DNA of 64,000 bases from NCBI GenBank assembly GCA_040285825.1, contig JAUPSS010000003.1, positions 930,001-994,000 of the forward strand. The letters are read 5' to 3'. The notes beneath the pieces were generated by a model. That model saw only the letters and a list, made by a program, of their open reading frames with translations. It searched no databases and had not been told where the DNA came from. Positions 9,603 through 18,425 of the stretch are shown piece by piece (position 1 is the stretch's first letter; each line of letters starts with the position of its first letter). Position numbers and translations under genes: made by a program. The DNA comes from Eukaryota sp. TZLM1-RC (taxonomy: Eukaryota > Metamonada: BaSk clade).

Positions 9603-10908
9603 GGGAAAACTCCAAAATCCACACGTTTTTCAAAGATAGAACAAAATCCACACTTGCAAAACAAAATCCACACACTTTCATAGATTCACAACACAATCCA
9701 CATTTCCTATGAACATTGATCTTAAACGTCTTAGGAACGATGCAACATTGGTGGCAACAGAACATAAGACATTTGAGTCGAGATTGGACTTACAGACCTT
9801 CTTACATCAACTTGCACTTCACCACAACAGTAGATGCAGCTGGACATACATTTCCTCTTGCTTTCGGAGTAGTTGAAAATGAACATTATGATTCTTGGAA
9901 ATGGTTTATAGAAGAGCTAAAGAAGGTTTTTGATTTGACTGGTATTACTGTCATATCTGATCGACAAAAACGACTTATCAAGGCTGTTGGGGAAACGTTG
10001 CAAACCTCTGCTCATGCATTTTGTGTAAAGCATCTTGCCGATAATGCCAACGGTAAAGGTTCTAAAAAGGCCCGACCGTTCATATTCCGATTGGCCAAAT
10101 GCGGTTCCAAAGTTGAATACGAGAAATTGTTGCGTGAAATGACGTTAGTGAGTCCAGTTGCTGCAAACTACATCCGTAATACGGCTGAACCACACCATTG
10201 GGTTGAATATCAATTTCCAGGGAACAGATGTGGTCATGTTACCAGCAACATAGTTGAATGTGTAAATGCGTGCATTGCAGAAGCTCGTCAGCTTCCAATT
10301 GTACATATGTTTGAATCGATTAGGTCAATGTTGGCGAGATGGTTTATTACGAGAAGAAAAAGAAGCACGAAACTTATCATCAACTATTGTCTGCAGAGCA
10401 AATGATATTTTGGAACAGAGACTGTTACAATCTCGAGATTTAAAAGCTGTGGAATTGGACCAAGCTGAATTTGAAGTGAGAGAGAACGGCATTGTATTTA
10501 CTGTCAATGTGGATTCCAACGAATGCTCATGTGGAGCTTTTTTCAAGTCTTAATATAGTTTTTTAATATACTAACTCAACCTCCAATTCCTACACCGCGA
10601 GCAGGAAGACCAGGAGTCGTTAGGAAGAGGAGAAGTAATGAACCAAGAGGACCCAACAGCCGTAGTGAGAAGTTTACTGATGCAGTTGAACCAGCGCCCA
10701 AACAACGACGCAAGTACACATGTAAAGTATGTGGTGTCGAAGGACATAACGCAAGAGGATGTCCCAACAAAGATAAAGAATAGCTAATAAACAAGATTGT
10801 GTGGATATTGATGTTTTTGGAGTTTCTGTGTGGATTGTGAAATCTTTTGATGAAAGTGTGTGGATTTTGCTCCATTTTGAAGAAAAATGTGGAAAATGAA
10901 TTTATCCC
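9603..10908 (+). mobile_element. MULE deletion derivative, copy 1 (catalytic part retained)
   Basis: The termini are gggaaaactccaaaatccac (9603) and the complementary ...tttatccc ending at 10908, with repeated tccacac units in subterminal DNA. A perfect 9-bp target duplication, ttttattta, is at 9594-9602 and 10909-10917. The sequence is closely similar to the element at 14156-15275, in opposite orientation, but a different internal part has been deleted. Insertion was into the 3' flank of the LMBR1-like gene. Confidence 0.9.
9712..10783 (+). pseudogene. MULE transposase, internally deleted (DDE middle kept)
   Basis: It starts with MNIDLKRLRND, identical to the start in copy 2. After about 30 codons it jumps out of frame into the catalytic core: VDAAGHTFPLAFGVVENE, SDRQKRLI, HAFCVKHLADN and GHVTSNIVECVN. 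It then passes to ECSCG, where the SWIM finger is cut off, and resumes at the tail with a KVCGVEGHN zinc knuckle ending near 10783. The MULE block with its second Asp and the CxxH-like FCVKHL is intact; the DNA-binding domain and most of the SWIM finger are gone. Frame breaks mean no full protein can be made. Confidence 0.82.
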
Positions 10909-11020
10909 TTTTATTTAAGTAATTGGTTGAATTACAATTTGCTTGATTAATAAATATCATTCAGTGATAAGAATTTCTTTAATTTTACATTGATTTATAA
11001 AACAAAAACAAATTCATTAT

Positions 11021-12520
11021 TCAGCTACTTAAATTACCTACCCTTTTAAAAACAATTCCTTTTTTTCCTTTTTTAATTCCACCCATTTCTTTACCTACTG
11101 CTTTAAATCCATTACTAATAACAGTTGGTTTGGAATTGTTAATATTTGGCTTGGTAATAGGCTTGAGATCTGTGGTTAAAATGGTTCTTGATTGAACCTG
11201 GAATGGTTCTATTCTCAATAAAGATGTAATTCTTGATGAAAGGCCTGTTGTTAGGGCTAAAGGATCAAAATGGGTAAGAGGAACATCATCAAAGAAATCA
11301 CAGGTTTGATTGATGGATTCCGGCACCTCATCTTTTTTGATTGGAAGACAAAATTCAGAACTGCTAAGGGGTAACAAGGTAAATGAAAAACTACCCTCTT
11401 CAGCTATCATAACAAACCACTGGGTAATTAATTCCTTATAGCAAGCTCCCATAACCCCAGGGTGAACGTCACCTTTGAGTAATAAACCCTCTTTGTTTTG
11501 TTTAAGTCTATGATAAATAATGGCTAATTCTGTGCTTTCAAGATCAAATTCATCAATATCTTCATTAGGTAGAGCTAATAAGGCCGCACCTTTAATGAAT
11601 CCTAAGGGAATAGAGTTGAGTTTAATTCTTCTAGAGACTAATAAACTCCATCTACCCAGATCTTTGTTGTTGATATTAACAGGGAAGGTGAGGTTTCCCA
11701 GTTTGATTGCAGATGATTGAGTGGTTGATGTGATAAATGAGGTGACACGTGGGCATGACGTGTCGTTGTCGTCACGTGACGAAAAAGGATCAGGTGTATT
11801 CGATAGCCCATGACAAGCGCAAATGTTGGTCATGTTAGGTATAACTTGGACAATTTCAGCAAATACTTTGAAATTAAGGCTATTGGACTTAAATTGCACA
11901 GTTAGATCTGTGTACATCAATTCAAATAGCCAAAAGCCGAGGGTTATGGTTAAAGCTTGACTAGAATTAATTGTTTTAATACCAAAGATATCTATTTCAT
12001 TATTGAATAAATACCCTTGAATAGAGGCAATTGATCGTTTTTCATTTTCAAAATCAATGGAAAAGAGAAAATAATCTACCAAAGTTCCCTTCTGTTGAAA
12101 CTGAGTCAATATCCTCTCCATTCCAGATTCGTTGTCAGGACAACGAGTGGAAAGCAATGCAACACGACGAGAATCAGCTGCATCTTGGAGCGCAGAACAA
12201 ACATTTGCAAATGATGACGTCAACACCTCGGTTATCCTGGATGTAAACCCGGGAACACATAAATCAAGACGATTCATCAGTTTATTGAGTTGTAGAGCAC
12301 CGGGGGAGGTGCTTCGCAGCAGTTCATCGTGACCAACTTCTGTAGTGATCAGTAGAGTTAAAGTGGATATAGGAGTATATGGTGAGGTTGAGTTAACCTG
12401 CCATTGTACCATGAGTGTCCGGAGAGTTTCTTTTACATGATCAAAGAATCTCACAGCAAGTTCTGATTGCCAAGGATCCTCTACAGCGAGGTCGAGAATA
12501 ATTGTATCGTTGTTAAGCAT
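11021..12520 (-). CDS. M1AP-like meiotic protein (putative)
   Basis: The frame stays open upstream to 12631 but has no ATG there; the first in-frame ATG is at 12520 and an upstream exon is likely. I recall vertebrate M1AP (meiosis 1-associated protein, a partner of TEX11/SHOC1/SPO16) well enough to see similar order and spacing. Shared features are an LAVEDP..-like segment near the start, a block resembling RIKLNSIPLGFIKGAALLALP followed by an acidic FDLESTEL stretch, and then GLLLKGD.HPG..., FVMIAEE and LLPLSSSEFCLPI. A closing DPLALTTGLSSRITSLL also fits. No catalytic domain is expected. The basic C-terminal tail (KKGKKG) is low complexity. The assignment rests on remembered pattern similarity and needs a profile search. 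The gene is divergent to no near neighbour and lies between a MULE and WASP. Confidence 0.5.
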   Translation of the reverse strand: MLNNDTIILDLAVEDPWQSELAVRFFDHVKETLRTLMVQWQVNSTSPYTPISTLTLLITTEVGHDELLRSTSPGALQLNKLMNRLDLCVPGFTSRITEVLTSSFANVCSALQDAADSRRVALLSTRCPDNESGMERILTQFQQKGTLVDYFLFSIDFENEKRSIASIQGYLFNNEIDIFGIKTINSSQALTITLGFWLFELMYTDLTVQFKSNSLNFKVFAEIVQVIPNMTNICACHGLSNTPDPFSSRDDNDTSCPRVTSFITSTTQSSAIKLGNLTFPVNINNKDLGRWSLLVSRRIKLNSIPLGFIKGAALLALPNEDIDEFDLESTELAIIYHRLKQNKEGLLLKGDVHPGVMGACYKELITQWFVMIAEEGSFSFTLLPLSSSEFCLPIKKDEVPESINQTCDFFDDVPLTHFDPLALTTGLSSRITSLLRIEPFQVQSRTILTTDLKPITKPNINNSKPTVISNGFKAVGKEMGGIKKGKKGIVFKRVGNLSS

Positions 12521-12631
12521 TATGCAACTATTATACAAATTGTGAAATTCAGGTATTTTATTGCAGGCAAATGAAACCACTAAATCAGGAATTGTTGGAA
12601 GATGCCTAAGTTCAAAATATCTTGAAGACAC

Positions 12632-12980
12632 AGCTTTGTAAACATACTTTCAGTAAAATACATTGATATGCATTATTCTTCGGATCACAGCACATTCATA
12701 TTTCATTTCTCAAGTAAACTGACCGTCTGGAAGTGTTATCCATGTCTTGAAACTGTCAAATACAAATAAGATCTTCAAACTACTGCATTAACTATATTTT
12801 ATACTGTGAGCGAAATGCACCGCAAGTCTCCAATAACATGGAAGCAACATTGTTGGCCGTCATGGATGTCCCAAAGTGAGTTTAATGCAAACTATAGATG
12901 ATTCAGAAGTTATTCCCATAACAATGATATAAACAGATCAAAAATGTACAATAATTTACAAATACCTAAAAACAAAAAAA
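12632..12980. other. Gap between M1AP-like gene and WASP
   Basis: It probably holds the 5' exon(s) and start of the M1AP-like gene. A canonical GTATGT on the minus strand lies just upstream of the open frame, and short open stretches such as MTANNVASMLLE are present, but I could not find a splice pair that joins them convincingly. Confidence 0.35.
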
Positions 12981-14093
12981 CTACCAATCCGAATCAGAGG
13001 AGGAGGAATCATCATCCCCAACTATGCCAGATCTTCTATTAGCCAATGCCATGGCCAAAGCACCCGCTAATGACTCAGATTCTGCTGTATTGAGGCTGCC
13101 AGGCGAGGGAAGTGATTTTTTTGAGGTTTTGTGGTCAAAAGAACCCTTATCAATAGTTTCGGTCTTTTTTAATACAGTGTCCCTATTCCTGATAGCGGCA
13201 AGCAAATCATTACGTGGATCTGATTGCTTTGACGGTGGTTGTGCATTCTTCTCAGTCTTTGAACTAGGAGCTTTAGAGATAGGCTTTGATGGTGTTGGTG
13301 GAGGAGGAGGGGTCATTCCCTTTGGAGGTAGGGGTGGTGGAGGTGGAGCAGAGGAAGCACCAGGAGGGGGAGGAGGGGGAGGAGGGGCACTAGAGAAACC
13401 TGGCGGTTGTGGGTCGGGTTGTGGCTGAGGCTTTTGAGCAACACCTGTGCTTTGCTTCATGCGAAGTTGTTTCTTAATGACCTTCTTAGCAATACGTTCT
13501 TCCTCTGCATTCCTAATATCAATACCAAATTGATTGGCCAGAACTGAGATCCACTCCTTGGGGAGCCCTGATACCTTAAACTCACCCGACTCATCAAGGC
13601 CTATATGGTGAGTTCTACGGAATCCACTTGGTTTGGAAACATTGACTTTTGGTTCTGGTTTGGATTTACCACTAAAGAAGCCAAGAATCCGCTTGAGAGG
13701 TTGTCCACTGCTCACCTGTGATTCTCTGGTTGGAGAAGCAGGGTTGAGAGCTAATGAAATGGATTCTTTAGTACGAGTGGCATCCATTTCATTCGTAAAT
13801 GCTAGCCCAAAGACAAAACTATCCCCTTCAAAAGCATGAAAAAGAGGGGTTAGATCTTGATATTGAAAATTACTGTAAAAAGGCTGTTCTAAGACTACCT
13901 GGTAATGTGGGAATGAAACCACACAGAGAGCAGCTTTGGAGAGAAGAAGAGCCCCCACAACACCAGAAGGCTGCCAACCACCACTCTTAGAAAGGAATAC
14001 TTTGACAACTGCACAGTAGTCAAAAGAGCGGTATGGGTCCTTAAGATAAGCCTTAAGCTCAGATACCTCGGTAGAGGTAAGTCTCTTCGTCAT
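12981..14093 (-). CDS. Wiskott-Aldrich syndrome protein (WASP) homologue
   Basis: The 370-residue protein has the complete WASP order. An N-terminal WH1/EVH1-like domain spans residues 1-115. A CRIB/GBD-like segment (FRRTHHIGLDESGEF, about 158-193) binds GTP-loaded Rho/Cdc42-type GTPases in the family. Then come a proline-rich tract (225-270) for profilin and SH3 partners, a WH2 motif (RNDLLAAIRNR, about 294-310), a central/connector helix (LAGALAMALANRR) and an acidic tail DDDSSSSDSDW. The terminal Trp is the Arp2/3-contacting residue. The protein should activate Arp2/3 actin nucleation at membranes. It has one WH2 and is shorter than animal N-WASP. The start is ATG, with ctgttataATG context resembling two other genes here. 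Confidence 0.93.
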   Translation of the reverse strand: MTKRLTSTEVSELKAYLKDPYRSFDYCAVVKVFLSKSGGWQPSGVVGALLLSKAALCVVSFPHYQVVLEQPFYSNFQYQDLTPLFHAFEGDSFVFGLAFTNEMDATRTKESISLALNPASPTRESQVSSGQPLKRILGFFSGKSKPEPKVNVSKPSGFRRTHHIGLDESGEFKVSGLPKEWISVLANQFGIDIRNAEEERIAKKVIKKQLRMKQSTGVAQKPQPQPDPQPPGFSSAPPPPPPPPGASSAPPPPPLPPKGMTPPPPPTPSKPISKAPSSKTEKNAQPPSKQSDPRNDLLAAIRNRDTVLKKTETIDKGSFDHKTSKKSLPSPGSLNTAESESLAGALAMALANRRSGIVGDDDSSSSDSDW

Positions 14094-14155
14094 TATAACA
14101 GTATTGTATAGAGGGACTGAGTTTTTGACAAAAATGTTGATGTATAATTTTTTTA

Positions 14156-15275
14156 GGGAAATTCATTTTCCACATTTTTCTTCAAAATGGAGCAAAATCC
14201 GCACACTTTCATCAAAAGACTTCACAATCCACACAGAAACTCCAAAAACATCAATATCCAGACAATCTTGTTTATTAGCTATTCTTTATCTTTGTTGGGA
14301 CATCCTCTTGCGTTATGTCCTTCGACACGACATACTTTACATGTGTACTTGCGTCGTTGTTTGGGCGCTGGTTCAACTGCATCAGTAAACTTCTCGCTAC
14401 GGCTGTTGGGTCCTCTTGGTTCATTACTTCTCCTCTTCCTAACGACTCCTGGTCTTCCTGCTCGCGGTGTAGGAATTGGAGGTTGAGTTAGTATATCTGA
14501 TTCGATCTTGTCTTCTAGCGTCTGCTTCACAACCGAATGAAGTTTTATGTCGTCCACTGAGAGTATTTTTCCACTGTAAGTTTTGAGAAATCTTTGTGTT
14601 GAATGAAGTTCAGAACACAATTCAACACCTCTACTTCCTTTTGCTGAAAGAAGTACGAGTAAATGCACACACGGAATCACTTCTTTTTCCAAAGCTCCAC
14701 ATGAGCATTCGTTGGATTCCCTGTCACCGTATAAGTAGTTTTGTGCAGCCCTAATTGTCCGTGCTGCAGATGTACCATTTGTGATGACGAAGCTAGATTT
14801 TTCCAACGCTTTGGGCGAAAACGGTCTCTCGCACCTGAAGTCTTCTTTTAAGATGTATGCAATGATCTTGGGTGGAAAATAGGTCTTCGGAGAGGCTACA
14901 CATCCTGCTGCATGGGTGACCGCTTTGGTAATACACCAGACCTCAGAATCTATTGGTGCTATAGCTATGATTTTGAACGGACATTCGGCAGCAGTACACC
15001 TCACCTCATACCGCGTTTTGTTATTGTTGGGAGCAACTGTGAATTCCTTGTTGTATTGAAGTGCAAGTTGATGTAAGAAGGTCTGTAAGTCCAATCTCGA
15101 CTCAAACGTCTTGTGTTCTGTTGCCACCAATGTTGCATCGTTCCTAAGACGTTTAAGATCAATGTTCATAGGAAATGTGGATTGTGTTGTGAATCTATGA
15201 AAGTGTGTGGATTTTGTTTTGCAAGTGTGGATTTTGTTCTATCTTTGAAAAACGTGTGGATTTTGGAGTTTTCCC
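14156..15275 (-). mobile_element. MULE deletion derivative, copy 2 (DNA-binding part retained)
   Basis: The ends are gggaaattcattttccacat (14156) and ...ggagttttccc (15275), matching the ends of copy 1 in inverted orientation. An 8-bp target duplication, ttttttta, is found at 14148-14155 and 15276-15283; the ninth base does not match. It lies just upstream of WASP and directly abuts a truncated non-LTR element. Confidence 0.85.
14279..15169 (-). pseudogene. MULE transposase, internally deleted (DBD, SWIM, zinc knuckle)
   Basis: A single open frame of 296 codons starts MNIDLKRLRND. A MuDR/FAR1-type DNA-binding module carries VRCTAAECPFKI, W and H/C ligands (residues 50-95). The frame then passes directly to a SWIM finger (ECSCGALEKEVIPCVH, about 153-168) and a C-terminal CCHC knuckle (CKVCRVEGHNARGC, near 277-290). 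The whole DDE catalytic block, present in copy 1, has been deleted in frame. It could still be translated and bind element ends, as some deleted transposases do, but cannot catalyse transposition. Confidence 0.8.
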
Positions 15276-16061
15276 TTTTTTTAACTCTCTTTTGGATAAT
15301 TTTGAAGAAGAATTGATGGTTCTTTCAGATTTAAATATTGAAAAACATCTTAAATTTTTCTTCTTCAGAATTTGTTATTCATTGAAATTTACTCATATTT
15401 TACGATCAACATCACCATCTCTATCTCTCGAATTTTGCAGAATTTTTAATGAATTAAGAACAAATTTTTTGGCTAATTTGTTCGATATTGATTTTTCTTT
15501 TTTACGTAGTCACATTTTTTGTAGCACAGAATTGGAAGGCTTGGATTTTCACAAATCAAAATATTTGTGTAAAGCCGCATTTATCGGTGGAGGCGAAAAT
15601 TTCGTTTTTGAATTTTTGAAACGTTTTCCTGAAAACCAGCATTTAATAGAATGTTGTGTTAGTGACTATTTAGTGTCCCTGCAGAGTGAAATTGAATGCA
15701 TCTCTCCTCACATATGGTCCAAATGCTTTCCTGCTGATATTCAAGAAATTCCACCTAGGAGTTTGATTTCCTTGAAATTTGCATATGCTAAATTGCAGAA
15801 AAAGATATTAAAAGTTTTTGAAAACTTGGATTTCAGTGTTCGTCTTAGCTTGGCTAATGAAAAGAATCCCGTTTTTGCAAACTTTTTAATTGATCTTAAG
15901 GAAAGTAGCTCAAGTTGTCTCATTTCCCAGATTCCAAATGTATATGGTTTATTATTAAATGATCATCAATGGGCAACTGCCTTCAGGATGAGGTGTTTTC
16001 TGTGGCCATGTAGTGTGCCAAATGATTTGATTTGTCGTTGTGGTCAGCTCATCAATCTGAA

Positions 16062-16201
16062 TGATGCCGTTAGGCAGATGAACACACGAAGGAGAGAGAG
16101 AAATCTGTTGTTTATTAATGAAACTGATTCATAAATGAGTATCACGTCATCAGTCGAAATACAAAGAAACCTACTATTTCAATTTGAGTTCTACAACAAC
16201 A
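16062..16201 (-). repeat. 3' LTR of gag-only element (140 bp)
   Basis: TGATGCCG...ACAACA on the plus strand. It differs from the other LTR at one base (gatgaacacacg here, gatgaccacacg there). Confidence 0.9.
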
Positions 16202-16242
16202 CTACTTTTTCCCACTTTTCTGAGGACAAATACAGTACTGGC

Positions 16243-16998
16243 TCAATAGAGGGAAGATATGGGGTTTGTTAAACTCTTTGGTGCATCGTTTGTGTGACAC
16301 AAATAATTTACCTCATGTTTGATTTTAGATGGACAATCGCGGGAGATGTGTCCAGGCTTGTGGCACTTGAAGCACGATTGATTTTTTAAATCCTGAGAGC
16401 GCCAAAAGGACCTCGTTTTAGTGCCAGCCGTACGTTCCACATCATTCACTGAGGTTTTGAAACCACGAGTCCATGAAGCAACCCTAGAGCAGTCCAACAG
16501 CTCATCAGTAGTGGTTTCGACAAGAGAGTGAAGATCTGGGAATACATCATCTCGAATTCTCGCTAGTAGAGAACGTTGAAGACCTACGGGAAGAATTCCT
16601 CTGGCAAATCGATTCAGAAAAGCTGTGTCTGGTAACTTCAGTCCGGAAGCCCTACTCTTTACCTGGAGGAAACGTCGCAGGTAACAGGACATACGTTCTC
16701 GGACGTCACCAATACGGACATCAAGCTTCAGTTCTGACATAGCCAGACTAAAATTTTCGTACGTGGCGAACGATACGACAGATTGAAGATGTCTAAGAAG
16801 AACATCGTCACTGGAAGAAACGTCAAATTTCTGGAGAGATAGGGACTCTAACAGAAAAGAATCGACCAAGAGTCTTGCTGGAACAAACTCTTTCTTAGAA
16901 GTCACAGAAGAATAGATCTTCCACTCTTGTAGGAACAAGAGAACACTTTCAACTTTCATGGAAGAAAGAGACGGGAGGTTGACAGAAGGAACAGTCAT
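16243..16998 (-). CDS. Gag-like protein with CCHC zinc knuckle
   Basis: An intact 251-residue ORF. Residues about 1-190 are helical and capsid-like, with a conserved-looking CYLRRF and FARGILP region, as in Ty3/copia-type gag. A single CCHC knuckle, CFKCHKPGHISRDC, sits at about 211-224. It would package RNA of the element. There is no protease or pol downstream before the LTR, so mobility would require enzymes from another element. Confidence 0.85.
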   Translation of the reverse strand: MTVPSVNLPSLSSMKVESVLLFLQEWKIYSSVTSKKEFVPARLLVDSFLLESLSLQKFDVSSSDDVLLRHLQSVVSFATYENFSLAMSELKLDVRIGDVRERMSCYLRRFLQVKSRASGLKLPDTAFLNRFARGILPVGLQRSLLARIRDDVFPDLHSLVETTTDELLDCSRVASWTRGFKTSVNDVERTAGTKTRSFWRSQDLKNQSCFKCHKPGHISRDCPSKIKHEVNYLCHTNDAPKSLTNPISSLY

Positions 16999-17024
16999 CT
17001 GAAATAAGAAGGGCCAATAATTAT

Positions 17025-17164
17025 TGATGCCGTTAGGCAGATGACCACACGAAGGAGAGAGAGAAATCTGTTGTTTATTAATGAAACTGATTCATAAATG
17101 AGTATCACGTCATCAGTCGAAATACAAAGAAACCTACTATTTCAATTTGAGTTCTACAACAACA
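17025..17164 (-). repeat. 5' LTR of gag-only element (140 bp)
   Basis: Direct repeat of 16062-16201. The gag start codon lies 26 bp inside it on the minus strand, leaving very little room for leader and primer-binding site. Confidence 0.9.
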
Positions 17165-17875
17165 TGAATCATTTATTTAATTGCAAATTTAATATTACAT
17201 ATAGCTCAGTTGTTCACGATGCTGTTAGAGACCAACTATACGCTATGTGCAAAAGTCATCACATTGAAGCTTTTGTTGAACCACTTGTGCGAAGGTTGTC
17301 ATCTGAAAATGAGGACGAAAATACTTTTGGGAAACGCCGTGCTGATTTAATTACCCCTGGGTCTGATGGTGTGTTCAAAGTTGTTGATGTTGTCACTGTT
17401 GATGTTTGTAAAGACTCAGCAATTGATTTTGCTAAAAGAGATGAAACTCCACTTTGCTTTGCTGAAAAGAGCAAAATCAAAAAGTACAATGAACCCTTAT
17501 CTCAGCTAGGACGTGTTGAGCATGTCAAGTATCAGCTGGTTCCATTTGCTGTTTCTCTTTTTGGTAACATTGGAATATCTGGCACTAAATTTCTTGAAGA
17601 TTTCAGAAGTTTAATAAAAGAAAGAGCAGGAAAAGAGTTGAACTTCAATTTCTGGCACAATAGAATTGGTTTTAGTATTCTTAAAGCAATTCCAGAAATG
17701 TTGACCAAAGCACTGTTACAATTAGGAATAGAGTATGAAAATCGCGCGCTTAAAATATTTGATGATGTTGATGCGTGTATTGAGGATATTGAGTTCTAGT
17801 TTTTTTGTTTAATGTTTTGTTAGCGTTGAAAATAATTTTTTTTAACTGGAATAATGGGAAACAAAATTAAACACT

Positions 17876-18425
17876 TTCAGTTCAACATCAACAAATCACT
17901 TCCTTATAAAGGAGAAAAATCTCCGCCTACAATGTGACATACAAGCAGAACTCAAGATACTCAATACATGCATCAACATCATCAAATCTGTTGAGTGAGC
18001 AATTTCGTGTTAGCTTTTATCTCCTGGATAGCATCTTTTTTGAACCTCAGCAATCTTGACTGTTTGCGGGTATAGGAATACTACAATAATTCCCAAAACC
18101 AGCTTTTCTAAAAAAAGGTTTTAACCCTTTCGAATTTTTGGTTGTGGTATGAACCATTAATTAGGTTTTACATGAACGATAATATGGAAAAAACGTTCAT
18201 AGATCAAGATTCCCGTGTTCATTCTTGCTCTTATTCACTCAGAATCTACATTTAATAAATTTCATTCATTCTGTTCAATTCTGTTATTTGGGTTTTGCAG
18301 TAAAACTCATTTTCATAAGCGTTCCAACAGTGTTTAATAATTGATACATCCACTCAAACTACTACACAAGATAGCAAGATTTACTGAAAGCTACTAATAT
18401 ACATTGAATAAATAATACACAAAAC
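17876..18425. other. Intergenic stretch, nothing recognised
   Basis: AT-rich DNA between the non-LTR 3' end and the kinase gene stop. I see no domain, repeat or RNA. Confidence 0.4.

Larger units (their letters stand above)
16062..17164 (-). mobile_element. Gag-only LTR retrotransposon, 1103 bp, nested
   Basis: Two 140-bp direct repeats (16062-16201 and 17025-17164) differ at one position that I found. Each begins TG and ends CA. The flanking 4-bp duplication tgaa lies at 16058-16061 and 17165-17168, and the uninterrupted target is seen at about 37340. The only gene is gag on the minus strand, so the right-hand repeat is the 5' LTR. A purine-rich stretch (aaaagtgggaaaaagtag on the minus strand) abuts the other LTR as a polypurine tract should. 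No protease, RT or integrase is present. Confidence 0.9.
15284..17875 (+). mobile_element. RLE-type non-LTR retroelement, subfamily A, 5'-truncated
   Basis: The frame reads from LLDNFEEEL through the region after RT (SLEFCRIFNELRTNFLA, DFHKSKYLCKAAF, MRCFLWPC) to a CRC...H...C zinc knuckle. After removal of the nested LTR element it continues HDAVRDQLYAMCKSHHIEAFVEPL..FGKRRADLITPG..VVDVVTVDV. The spaced E, RAD and D-V-T-V residues match the PD-(D/E)XK-like endonuclease after a CCHC knuckle in R2/CRE-type elements. The RT core itself is missing. The 3' part is nearly identical to 37330-38020, implying recent activity. The frame is intact apart from the LTR insertion. Confidence 0.82.

Noticed and set aside
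13024-13428. Gly-rich plus-strand ORF of 134 aa
   Set aside because: It is the antisense of the proline-rich tract and acidic tail of WASP.
16081-17164. 16.06 and 17.03 kb repeats as a tandem duplication
   Set aside because: TG...CA ends, flanking 4-bp duplication, gag gene and polypurine tract show they are LTRs.
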